A DNA stretch of 64,000 bases from positions 744,001-808,000 of the forward strand of contig JAIWNF010000006.1 in assembly GCA_025093555.1 (NCBI GenBank). The letters run 5' to 3'. Shown here piece by piece: positions 34,291 through 45,398 of the stretch (position 1 is the first letter of the stretch; every line of letters begins with the position of its first letter). The translations under genes and the position numbers were made by a program. Source of the DNA: Circinella umbellata. Taxonomy: Eukaryota > Mucoromycota > Mucoromycetes > Mucorales > Lichtheimiaceae. The notes under the pieces were generated by a model that was given only the letters and a program-made list of their open reading frames with translations, was not told the DNA's origin and made no database searches.

Positions 34291-34520
34291 TCTCAATATA
34301 CGCAACGTGCTTCCTTTTTTTTTATTTAGTTGAAAAACAAGAATGAGTTACAACAATTTTTTTAAATAAAAAGTTATTCGTAATTAACGGCAGATCCTAT
34401 AGGCGGCTTCTCCGTTTGGCCTAAATAGTATCATAAAACACATAACTTAATTGATATGTTCTCAAACATATATACTCCCATTCATCTGTCTATCTATCTA
34501 TTAGAATCCGATAGTGTTAT

Positions 34521-35271
34521 TTACCATGCTATTTTTGCTAAAATATCGCCAGTATCCAAAATAACGGCAGATATCACTTCTCCGTCAGTCCACTGATAAC
34601 CTTTTGGTGGTTTAACAATATTAACTTTTGCAGTTACTGGAGCTTCTTCCTTAGCTTGTTCATTATTCGGATCCACATCCCTTTCTTGATCTACTTTGCT
34701 ATTACTATTAGATCTACCTGGATTTGATCCATCCTTATCATTCTGAGCTGATTTATGACGTTTATGTTTGGATCCGGAACCAGTAGTCGTATTAGAAATT
34801 ATATCATTATCTTTATCCAAAGTTGAGGATTTTTTTTTTCCCTTTCCCTTTTCTTTTTGCTGCTCCCAATAAGCATCAATAAGTTCTCGAGAGAAACTGT
34901 AAAAACAAACAAACATGATTTTATTATTTCTTAAGACTTGTAATAAATAAATGAAAAAAAAATAATAAACTTATAATACGTACATATTCTCTTTTGTTTC
35001 CCAAGTATTGTCTACAGTGCTATAGTTTTTCCATTTTATCAAATACTCGTATTTAGGCTAATATAGTATAAATCAAATACATTTTGTTAAATTTAATGTT
35101 ACTTTCATTATAAACGAGAGGAGTTTTTTTTTTCTTTGTATCAAGAATCTTTCAAAAACATACTCTACCACGTGTATTCATTCGTCGATGATCCGTTATT
35201 TTTTCTATTTCATATTCAGTTTCACCTTTGCTTCCACTTTTTTCTTTCTCGATTTTATGTGAATGAGCCAT
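34521..35271 (-). CDS. HP1-like chromodomain protein with short or truncated shadow domain
   Basis: Three exons, 35271-35164, 35057-34984 and 34896-34521, in phase and coding 185 aa. The chromodomain (about residues 18-70) reads EYEIEKITDHR, YEYLIKWKNYSTVDNTWE and FSRELIDAYWEQ. The aromatic cage is Tyr20, Trp45 and Tyr48, as needed to bind methylated H3K9. A Lys/Ser/Asp-rich hinge follows (SGSKHKRHKS). The C-terminus begins like a chromoshadow domain (YQWTDGEVISAVILDTGDIL) but stops at IAW. A further splice is possible: GTAAAT donor at 34524 and TTTAG acceptor near 34421 would add WPNGEAAYRICR before a stop at 34384. Either way the second half of a normal shadow domain (dimer interface helix) is missing. 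Expected role: heterochromatin binding. Confidence 0.75.
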
Positions 35272-35394
35272 GTTTTGTTTTGCGTTTTTCTTTTAATATG
35301 TTGATGTCAAAAAGCCAAAAAAAAAACGCGCTTCTCTTGTGGTTACTGAACTATGTACAACGTGTCAAGACTGATTTTCTCAAACCCATATAAA

Positions 35395-36085
35395 CTGTGG
35401 TAGGCAGGTACTAAAGATCGTGCCATCCTGCGGTCGTGCCATCCCCCCATGACTGCGTTTATTTTATTCCGCTGTGCTTGGTCGTGCCTTACTACCCTGC
35501 CCTGCCGTGAAAGTTGTACCTTTGCATAGATAATATTTTCCAACATATAATGACGTTAAAAGAGCCGGTGTTTTTGTTTCGTTTTAAATACTTTTCTTTT
35601 TGGTTCGGTAGTGTACATTTATATTATATAAATAGAGTACGAAATTATAACAGGGGTGAAATAAAATGATAAATAATGCAAAAGTTGATTAAATCTTTTT
35701 ACTAAAGAAAAAATTCAAAAATAATATAAATGTGTATCTATAAGATAAACTATTTCCCAAAAATCATATTTGGAATTGTAATAATGTATAAGTCAAGTTA
35801 ACATTCGTGTTATGTACTTCCATTAGCCAAAAGTAATACTTACATTGGTAAAGAGAGTTTGAGTAAAAGATATTAATTACGTAATACCTGATAAATAAGA
35901 ATAATCTATCATCTAAATACACAGATGTGATCTTATTATAAAGCTCATATATCATAATATCAAGTGTCAATGGGCAGCTATTCAAAACGGTAGGATAGTA
36001 AGGCGCGACCGAAGACAGCGGAGTCAAATTATGGGGGGATGGCACGACCGCAGGATGGCACGGCTTTTGGTTGCTCTCACTGTGG
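35395..36085. mobile_element. Foldback element, about 690 bp, with long inverted arms
   Basis: A perfect 31-bp inverted repeat (35420-35450 and 36031-36061) sits inside longer imperfect arms (about 35405-35515 and 35980-36075). The arms share TCCGCTGT.CTTSGTCG and GCCTTACTA.CCTG. The 450 bp between the arms are AT-rich and non-coding. The arms are much more GC-rich than the surroundings. No flanking duplication is clear. It lies 120 bp upstream of the chromodomain gene start. Confidence 0.8.
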
Positions 36086-36225
36086 TAACATTTTTATTTT
36101 TAAAACCCCATAATAAAAATCAATGATGCTGGGATTTTTTGCTAATGCCATCAGACCGGGAATGATATATTCAATAAAATAAGTACATTGGTGTTTAGTT
36201 GAAGTAGCAGCAGTAAACTTTGTTA

Positions 36226-37480
36226 CTAAATGGAACGCACTTGACGATGTTGACAAGGCTTTGTTTCAATTTTACTATTGATCGACACATCGTTGTTCCA
36301 TAATTCGTTGATAAAATCCTCATACGGCACGTTTTCCAACAAATTCTTTAGATATTCCTTGACGCCAAGATGGCTAAGGGTTTGATTTATTCGTTGCCAC
36401 TGCTTTTGTTCGTTATAGTACTCCATTGTTTCTTTTATTGTATGAGGTAGCAAGATAGATGTAATCACTTTAATAGCCTGTTTGTGGGCGTTAGTCAATT
36501 TTGGTTTATGAGGAGAGTTTATCGTGTTGTTAATAGGTGTTCCGATGGTATATCGTTTTTGATTGTGTGTCAATAATAATTTGTCCTGTATTACAAAATA
36601 CTATTAGTTTGTTTGTTTGTTCGAGGTAGTGAAAGAACTAACAAACTTATCAGTGATAAGCATAGCAGTAATACATACAAATATAACAGTTGAATTATTT
36701 TTCGGTTGTTGACTTCAGCGATCGGGATACTGTCAAATACATCGTTGCCTTGATTATCATTATCATTACGTATTGTTATTGTTATCACCATTGAAATTAC
36801 TATCATTATCGGAATTAGAAGGACAACGGTGAGCCCTTTGAATTTATATTGAGCTTTTTTTTTGAAAAAAGAAATCGATTAATAAGAAAGATTAATGTTG
36901 AAGAATTAGAAAAGCCTTATGCATTGTTATCATTATTATCATAAGGAATCAAGCTTTCATCGAGCTTTCTTTTTTTTTTTTGAAGGCTACAAATATAGAT
37001 ATCTAGTATATGTATGCCCTAATGATACTTGTTCACCACAAGCAATGTTGTCTGCGAGTTTCTCAACTTGCACAGCTGAATTACTATTTGCACCACGGCT
37101 TGAATTGTTGAGATTCTTGGCACAATTTAAGTTTGATTAAAGCTAATAATGAATGAAAAAATACTCTTTATTTTTACATTGCTTTTACCAACATATCGCG
37201 CAATTCCTCAAACTAACTTGTATTTTTCGCCTGATTTTGACTGCTGCCTTATCGATTCGAGCTCCCTTTTTTGATTTTGTATCATAAGAAGTGTTAAATC
37301 ATCCTGCATAGCCTAATTTACGACCATGCAACGGGGAAAATGCTGTATCCCGTCGTTCTCCATAGCCAAACAAATACTATCTAATATAAGTTTGAGGCAT
37401 TCATTCGATTGTCATATATCTCAAGAGCATGCAAAACCTTCCACTCTTTAGTTACTTCGTCTTGGAAAATAATTGAAGGT
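36226..37480 (-). pseudogene. Decayed minus-strand gene of unknown family
   Basis: In order from the 5' side: FQDEVTKEWKVLHALEIYDN (about 37475-37410), then a frame change and LDSICLAMENDGIQHFPRC (about 37385-37325), an in-frame TAA, DDLTLLMIQNQKRELESIRQ (about 37305-37240), a frame change, EELRDMLVKAM and a stop. Further down are NSSRGANSNSAVQVEKLAD (about 37115-37045), a possible exon 36806-36668 (FDSIPIAEVNNRKIIQLL) and a 3' piece 36596-36226 (MTHNQKRY... to a stop). The last piece is open for 120 codons and may be expressed alone. Some breaks may be introns. Confidence 0.45.
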
Positions 37481-39188
37481 AAACATTGAATAAGAAAAAG
37501 TTACGAAGCTGTTCAGATACAACACGAAAAAAGTCAGTTTATATGCCTGTTTTGCTCACGAAAATATTCTGGTAACTTTAGTATGCTTCATAGCGTACAA
37601 TACAATAAACAATAATCATGGCCCTTACCACTGTTCTCATAGATAATAATAAAAACCATTTTAAGCATTTGTTGATAGTAAAGATGGAACACAATAAATA
37701 TTTAGATATGATGCACCTTATTAGTGGATTTCTGCTATAAGCGAAGTGCTTTTCCATGCACATGCTATTTATATAAAAAAAAAGAAAACTTTATTAGCAA
37801 AAATAACTTTTGCTACGACACAAAAAAAAGGGCTTAAGACTGAGTAAAAAAATAAGTTCTTAATATATAGCTTTGAACATACCTGCTACACCATGTGAGA
37901 AGCGTCTTTTGGGGTTCCAAGAGAGAGAGGAACCCCTTGCAACTTTTACCTCCAAACGAACCGGACCGAAGCCTAGGGGCTCACTTGGTCAAGCGAAGCG
38001 ATACAGGGTGACCTTATAAAAGAAAAAAAAAGGGATAGTTAAAAAGCTGAAACAAAACGTTTTTTCTCGTAGTCGAAGTTTTTTTTATCACAAACTTGAA
38101 GTAATACAAGATTATTTTCTTATGGTGCAGCCCAACTTAAATAGCCTAGCTTTAAATCATATCTACGTAGCCATCTAGAAATGAGTAATATTAGTAAAAT
38201 TGAATCAAGAAATTGATTGAATACGTAACATTTAAAATATTTTTTGAATAATAAATCATTACCATAACTTCGCTTCTTTTGTATACATTGCTGTTATTTT
38301 GCATGTATTGGTTTTTTTTGCAGTGGTATACATAAGTATAATAACATCACAATTATGGATAATTAAAATATGATTAAACAGAGCATTTCATGCTGCATAC
38401 ATGTTAGAATTGAGTATATAAAGAAGCACAAATTCAAATAGTACGTATTAGTCGATTTACTCACATCTTTATATCTATAGTTATTTCTTTTATCCATGGA
38501 AAAAGTCGTAACTTACTTCAACAACTATATAATCGACCAAGAAGACAGCATTTGGGAAAATACATAAGTGACTCTTCTTACAAGGATGAAGAAAGGACTT
38601 TATCAAATCTTTTCAGACTAGCATATCTGAACGTAAGAATACCAAACCGCTCAAAATTCTCGTGCTGAATAGGATGGGGTACGTATTGAGCCGAAAAGAA
38701 TTTGTGAATAAAATGGGGACGGATTCATAAAGTTATATTTTACAAGTTAATAATTTTTAAAGAATAATGGAGCTACTTTTTATTTTTATGCAAATATATC
38801 GTCATCTTCTTCAGTATATGGACTGTTACACATACTGATACAATCACATTTATGAATAGCAACTGGTAAGCCTACTACTACTCATTTTCACTTGCTAGTT
38901 TGAATACGTAATAATAATAAAAAAGTCCTCATGGCACTTTTGATGGGGTGTATTTTTGCGGATAATGGACATTGTGGATAAATTGGTGGATGAGACAGTC
39001 GTAATTATATCATCTTTGTAGATGGATAATGTGAGCGACAACTTTAACTTGTGGTAAAAATTATAAAGATCGAGATTTAATGAACTGATAAATTCTTTTT
39101 TTTTAAAAAGAAAATCGTAACAAGAGTTAGAAAAAGCTCTTTTAATAGTGGAATATAATTTACACTCACGTGTCTTTTTTTATCTTAT
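37481..39188. other. Repeat-rich gap
   Basis: Holds the second copies of two dispersed repeats: 37890-38020 (with an 8-bp GGGGTTCC/GGAACCCC hairpin) and 38440-38700. No intact gene. Confidence 0.5.
38440..38700 (+). repeat. Dispersed repeat with coding-like content, copy 2 (partner at 28700-28960)
   Basis: See copy 1. This copy reads GKSRNLLQQLYNRP and DEERTLSNLFRLAYLN in one frame, with no start. Confidence 0.5.
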
Positions 39189-39430
39189 ATGGAAAATATC
39201 ATAGAACAATTTGCTGGGTACAAAGAAAAAAGTGACCAATTTAAAAAACTTCTGTTATTGTGTAAACTAGATCAAAAACTTGAAAGAAGTTGTTCAAAAA
39301 AATTATATAAACAAGCAACTTCCACGACAAAATATTCATTTCTTCACGTGTTTACGTACAGTCTTTATATTCGTCTTTTGTCTCAAAACAACGAAAGCTA
39401 TACTTTTTCAACCCGATTCAAAAAATAATA

Positions 39431-39661
39431 ATGTTTCCATTCACACGATCCAACAAGAAAATTAAGAGTGAGATTAACTCTTCATCAAAGAAAGTAACTA
39501 ACCGTGAACAAAATAAAAATAGACCTATCGCGTCTTCTAAATTTCTCAAAGATCCGGCGAGAAATAGTAATGTTCCTGATATTCTGGGTCAATTTATTGA
39601 TCCAATGGGTGGTCGAGCAACTTATACTCAAGGCATTGATCCAACTAATACAGGTGCTTAA
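39431..39661 (+). CDS. Candidate small basic protein (76 aa)
   Basis: ATG at 39431 opens 76 codons: a Lys/Arg/Ser-rich N-terminus (RSNKKIKSEINSSSKK) then FLKDPARNSNVPDILGQFID and a Gly/Thr-rich end. Composition is balanced and not homopolymer-driven, unlike most short frames nearby. Another frame of 79 codons ends at 39428, just before it, and could be upstream sequence or an uncounted exon. No family known. Confidence 0.35.
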   Translation: MFPFTRSNKKIKSEINSSSKKVTNREQNKNRPIASSKFLKDPARNSNVPDILGQFIDPMGGRATYTQGIDPTNTGA

Positions 39662-40742
39662 TAATAATAACCAAACTTATACAATCTCATTATACCCCTA
39701 GCTATACTCCCAAGAAAAAAAAAGTAATATTCCTTTTTAGTCATTATTTCATTCTTATTGTTATATACCATTTTCCTCATGATAAAAAGCATATCACTAT
39801 CATTAATATCATTTATCATTACTTGTATTTTTATTAACTATTATACTATTATCATTATTATCATATTCCCATCATTATCAGTATCATGTAATTGTCTATT
39901 ATATTATATCTCAATAAAATCATATTCATGTTTCAAACGAAATAATAATTGTCCATCTTTAAACAAATTGCCTTTTTAGAGTAATTTATTACCATATTTG
40001 AATTAATATGCTAATTATGAAGAATGATCATGTAAAGAATCTCCTTTTTAATCATTATTGCTATGTGAAACCAAGATTGGATATTAGATATGTTCATGAG
40101 ATTCTTTAATAACTATAAAATATTATAATAGTTATCTGGATATAATTACGCAGTCAGCAAAATATACGTAAAAAATAAAAGAGTAAACTATTTTCGTTAA
40201 ATATTAGAATGGTAAGTTACATACTATTATTACTCTATGAATTATAATATCGTCATTGACCATAGAATAAAATGTAAGATTATTTGTGGATTATAAGACC
40301 TTCAAAAAAAAATATCTTGGAAACAATAAAAAAAAATGGTTCACTCATTTTACTAACACTCACCAACGGCAAGTATATATTTTTTTGCCTGAGACTTGTT
40401 GAAACATTTAAAAGATTTAATAAAAAAACTGGAAATATTTAAATTCTACCACGAATTCACATAATGGGGATCTATAATATTTTTATATTTAGTTCGAACA
40501 AATGGCATTTCGTGAAAAGAAAAGAAAATGGAGGAAATGAATTATATATGCATGGCAAAAAAAAAAGAAATTCAAACGCGTGTTTTTATAATGTCACGCG
40601 CATTATTATACCAGCAAAAAATTAAAATTAAAAAAGAATTCAACTCATCGTCATACGCAAAAAAAAAATTATTATTCATTTATTTATTATATTGTGTTAA
40701 CTAAGTAACTAGCTGATACTCCGATCATCCTAACGCACTTCA
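39662..40742. other. AT-rich gap
   Basis: No supportable gene. From 39760 to 39980 short Ile/Leu/Tyr-rich frames reflect AT bias. Confidence 0.5.
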
Positions 40743-40960
40743 GCCCAGGCAATTAGATTGCTAACAGTATTTTACATTAAAATGTCCATAGGATCGTACA
40801 CTCAACATACTTTCCAAATTAAGGAGGTGACCAAATCAAATAAAATAACCGAAGCTATTTTACTCAATCTGGCCCATTCCTTAACCAGAGAGCACTTCAT
40901 GAGTGTAGTTCACCCTGAACTTTTAAAGGTAAAAAGCTGATTGCAACTAATTGCCTGGGC
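40743..40960. mobile_element. 218-bp element with inverted ends enclosing an exon-like sequence
   Basis: GCCCAGGCAATTAG (40743-40756) is repeated in perfect inverted orientation as CTAATTGCCTGGGC (40947-40960), and similarity extends about five more bases inward. Inside, ATG at 40782 opens a clean plus-strand frame (MSIGSYTQHTFQIKEVTK, AHSLTREHFMSVVHPELLK) up to a GTAAAA donor-like site just before the right end. Either a MITE or a captured exon. Confidence 0.55.
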
Positions 40961-41324
40961 ATGAAGCCGGGCCGAAGCAAGGAAAAGAAAAAAAAAAGAG
41001 GGAAAAAGAGGGAAAAAATGAGCGTCTTTTATAACTTTTTTTTGGGTGCCATAATTTTTGGGTACTTCTCCATTTTTAGTAATAGAAGTAACCCAAGATT
41101 TTAGTGCACCCCTTTTTTTTACGTGACCGCTTTAAATTTTTTTATTTTTCAAGCTTTTCATTGGCTCAGTTAATTTCAAGTACAGTGCAGGGCGATAGGA
41201 TTACTAAGTATAATATAAGCTTGTGTGAATAAAAATGGAAGGGAGTGATGATTTAAAAGTAAAGGAGCACGGTTGCCATGGCAATGAAGAAAGTAACAAG
41301 CTGTTTCTTTGCATTATGAGCACA

Positions 41325-41400
41325 CACTGTTTCACAGCCAACTCCGAAAAAAAGCACAGACCCCCTTCATCCCATTGTTCTTTTTTTTTTTTTTTTTTAC
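41325..41400 (+). repeat. Dispersed repeat, copy 2 (partner at 13785-13865)
   Basis: TTTCACAGCCAACTCCGAAA, then AAGCACAGACCCCC and a long T-run; same orientation as copy 1. Confidence 0.55.
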
Positions 41401-42179
41401 TTTGGCAAGGGCGCAAAAAAACAAAGTTTTTCATTATTATAAGTTTATATTAGTTTAATTAAAAAATATTTTTGACCTGTTTCATAAATCGTTCAAGATC
41501 TCTCAACTCATTATTCTCTTGTTGAACAATCGCGATGGTGCGATCAAGGAAAGAAAGCAATTGTCGGATCGCACACAAGTTTTTTTTTTTGTGCCACTCA
41601 GAATGTAACCATAATTTTTAACTGACGCTGGATATGACAAATAAAACATCCATTCGCGTGAGCATAGTAAAAAAAGAACTACACATTGAAAGCTAAAACT
41701 GAGATTCTTTTATGGTGTGTAGATTGGCTCTGATGAAGAATGATTAATTGTTATAGACTCTCATTTTGTGCAGTTGAATGGTAAATATAAAGTAATTTTT
41801 TTTAGATACGTACGTACGTCATTTAGTTTTTATCAAAAATGGGTTCAATCTACAGAATAGAGCAACGTTATAATTTTATACGTGACAAAAACAATAATCC
41901 CAATGTTATAAGAACATACTGGTACATTAACGAATTTATTCGGATGAACAGAATGTTGTCATGATGAGTTAAGGGTATAGAAATCAAAAAAATCCGTATG
42001 AGTTTATATATAGGTTGAAAAAAATGAATATAATGACATAAGTTATTAATGGTGCTAAGATGTTCTGGTGATGTGTAGTAAAAAAAAAGGGAGACGTTGG
42101 TATAGTACGTATAAGATCGGTACAGCTATTGGATTAACTTGTTGAATTAAACTCATCTCTAGATCTCTCAATGGTACAC

Positions 42180-42320
42180 TTAGGGAATATATATTCCACA
42201 AAAGCTCCAATTTTTTCCAAAAAAAGTCCAACTCCAGAATAGCTATTCGCAACTTAATCAGTTGGATGTTTTTTGGAAGTTAGTTTGAAAGCTTTCTGGA
42301 AATTTTTTAGAAAAAAATGG
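42180..42320 (-). repeat. Inverted-repeat arm, left (partner at 43930-44064)
   Basis: The reverse complement of 42180-42238 matches 43999-44060 at roughly 85% by eye (TTTGGAAAAAATTGRA, TTTTGTGGAATAT, ATTCCCTAAGTG). The outer 42270-42320 also resembles 43930-43985 (TTTCT.GAAA). Together they enclose about 1.7 kb. Confidence 0.6.
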
Positions 42321-42600
42321 AAATACGTAATATATACTAGTAATCGAACATAGAATAGTGATATAAAATAGGTAATTAAATAGATTATAATAGATTGATT
42401 TTATTGCGTATGGATATCATGCCAAAATTTAATTTATTTGAATATATAAAAATGTAGCAACAGTAATAAAAGAAAAAACAATAATTTTTTCTGCTCTAAT
42501 TTTTTCTTCTTTGTCTTATTGTTTCTCTTTGTTACCGGGTTACTTCTTATTAGTAAAATATCTTCTTTTAATGCTCGTTTTCTAGTCACTATCGCGTTTG

Positions 42601-42893
42601 TCGTAATGAATAATTTTTTGTACTTGTTTTGTTTTTATCGATTTACACCTTGATACAATAGACTTTTCTTTGCTAAAGTCTTTGAACTCTTGTTCTTCAT
42701 CGATGTCTTCACAGTTTCGTCCTTTGTCAGCGTTGAAGCTTTGTTCTTCGTCAATGTCGTCTTCATCATCATCATCCTTATTTTCGTTGCCAGCACTTTC
42801 ATCATAAACGTAATATTCATAATTATCTGAATTATTATGACTTTTAAAACTAGCGGTACTAGTACAGTCATTTATAATTTTGATACATACTTG
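42601..42893 (-). pseudogene. Acidic coding-like segment without a start
   Basis: One minus-strand frame is open for about 97 codons from CAA at about 42891 to a TAG at 42601. It reads DESAGNENKDDDDEDDIDEE and then DKGRNCEDIDEEQEFKDFSK. Strong Asp/Glu bias and absence of an ATG suggest an exon or relic. It lies between the inverted repeats at 42180 and 43930, like the acidic tail of a transposase. A basic frame at 43389-43171 lies upstream on the same strand. Confidence 0.3.
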
Positions 42894-43929
42894 TTATTCT
42901 TTTGTTGGTTTTAAGCGCTCTTGAGTATTATTTGGTTTATTGCTGTCTACAACAAGTTAATAAAATTATCAAAAAAGAACTGTTAATATATTTTACGTAT
43001 CAGGGTCATTTAATCAAATTTGTGCATATTCAAATTAAATTGTGCCTAGATTTACCAGTATGAGGCGCACATTTCAAAATACACATAATCCTATCGAATC
43101 ATATAGGTAATTTTTTTTCTGGCAAAAAAAGAAAGAAGGAATAGCACTATATCTGTCACGAAATAAATGTTTACAATGAATGGCGTGGATAAAAAAAAAC
43201 ACGAAAAAACAAACGGAGGGAAAAGAAGTGAGAATAGACCATACTATCCTGTATCCTTTTTTCTTTTATACGTATGTTTGGTTTTTCAATTATTACGCGA
43301 CCTATTATGATCCTTGATGAGCTACTGTCATTTATTGGTTTTGTATTTTTGTGGTTGTTGATTTTCAAGAATGTTGGGTAAATGCTCACAGATCTTGTTA
43401 TTAGTTTTAATCTCTTTATACTCCTTTGACTTTGCTAGTTAAGATTCTACGTAAGGTCAGTATACATTCGTGAAACGGCCAGAGATAACTTAACTATGAC
43501 ATCCACTGTATCATTTATTTACTTTATTATTAGTAATTTTACTATTTGTACTTTTATTGACTTTTTTTTTATGAAGACACCATGGTGATATTGAAAAAAA
43601 AAATACCGAGTTGAAGAAAGAGAAAGAGATGCTCCGAGTTTGGATTATTGAGAAAAAAAAATTACTCATCATGTGTGTCCCCAATCAATGGTAGACTGTT
43701 AAATATCAGACTATACAAACCTGTTTTAGATAACTGAATAAACAAACAACAGTGATAAATAAATATTAGTGAAGCATATGACTATATCATAAACATATAA
43801 TATTTTATTATTCATTTTTTTCACGTGTAGAAATGTATATTTAAACGGTTGTTATGATTTATATACTCGAGAATTCATGTATAGAAGCGTTTTACATGAT
43901 TTGAACGACCTTTTTTTCTAATCGAACGG

Positions 43930-44064
43930 GGATGGAGTTTTTCTAGAAAAAAGTGGAGTTTTGAAAAATATATTTTTTGGAGAAGAAATGCATATTTTTT
44001 GGAATTTGGACACTTTTTGGAAAAAATTGAACTTTTTGTGGAATATTAATTCCCTAAGTGATAT
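43930..44064 (+). repeat. Inverted-repeat arm, right (partner at 42180-42320)
   Basis: See the left arm. Rich in TTTTTGGA and GGAGTTTT motifs. Confidence 0.6.
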
Positions 44065-45398
44065 AAGTGTATCCTTATACTGGGCTTTGATAACGCTGTA
44101 CATATATAAGAATATTCATGGTTTTAGGAAGCTGTGTCGTTTTTTATGTATGACGTATATAATTCGAGTTTTTTACTTATACTGCTTCATTTATACACAC
44201 GCTTTTTTATTCACATTGAGTGTTTGAAGCCAGCTGTATACAATAATCTTGCAACACTCTACCACACTGATAATTGAAATTTATTCTTTGCGAATAGACA
44301 TGGACTGTTTTCATATCAAAAATATCTCTCTTCACACATTTTCAACAACATGTTTTTTCATCTTTCTTACGTACTGACATATTTCATAAGAGCTATAAAG
44401 CATTCGATGGGACTTTTGTCTTCTTGTTTCTTGACCATAGTAGGAGGTTCACAAAATAAAAGTCGCGAATGAGAAACCACGAGTGTATACGGACCAACAA
44501 TTACAAAAGTAGAGACCTGATAACAAACGACGAAGTGGGAAAGAGACTCAAGGCAAAGATTTCGCAACAATGCTTTGTGCACAATGAATGGAACGCAACA
44601 CAAAAGAAAGGAGTGCCACAAGGACAAGTCATGACCAAAGTCAAAACCACAGAAGATGGAACCAGAAGAGGAAGTGTGTACGTAGAAGAAAGATTATAAA
44701 AAAAAAGAGGTACTGTAACAAGAACCAAAAAAAACATAACGGTAGGATTTTGTTGCACAAGTTCTTGAAGTACCTAATTGATAAGTAACAAAAAAATGTG
44801 CGTTTGGTGTGTGAAGAAGTACAAAAAATGGTTGTCAAAGGTGAAGTAAAAGTAAATTGAAGTGAAGTAAAAAAAGAAGAGAGGGTCTGGGGATGAAGTA
44901 AAAAAAAAAGGGCTCGAAGGATCAAGTAGTAAAAAAAAAGGTAATGAGGGTTGAAACTAACGGGGTCAATTTATTTACTTTTTTAATACTGCATTTATTT
45001 TAATCTAAGAAATAATAACTGGTCTAGATTGTTTGTATGAAAAAAAAGGGGGGAGGGGTTGATCTTCTTTTCTTTCTGGTCAATGGGTGTGTATTTTAAT
45101 AGCTTTTTCTCTACGTACTACTACTACTGAGTAACAAGTGTGAATTATTATTTTAAGAGACTCGTTGTTAATATTGACTACCTAATAATGTTCAAATCTG
45201 GGGAATAACTAAGCAGCGCTTTCTATTTTTTTTAAAACTCCTTAATAAGATATCAATGCATTGTCAAACAAAATATTGCTTCGCGTTGATGTAATACAAG
45301 CTTTTTTTTTTCTTTAGAAAAAAAAACTCTCTCGTTCTCCCTTTTTTTCTTTTTTATTTCTTTTGCTCGAACTATTTAAACGATAAACGAAGAAAAGC
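44065..45398. other. Gap upstream of the VPS9 gene
   Basis: A 76-codon plus-strand frame (44469-44699; contains GKRLKAKISQQCF) could be a transposon relic but has no supporting context. The last 100 bp before 45399 are C/T-rich and then purine-rich, as expected for a leader. Confidence 0.45.

Noticed and set aside
36597..36668. Joining the 36806-36668 piece to the 36596-36226 frame through a GTATGT donor
   Set aside because: That donor leaves a phase that runs into a stop; a weaker GTATTA donor would keep frame but is not convincing.
44469..44699. 76-codon plus-strand frame (GKRLKAKISQQCF)
   Set aside because: Composition is plausible, but there is no splice, leader or similarity support; kept only as a note in the gap entry.
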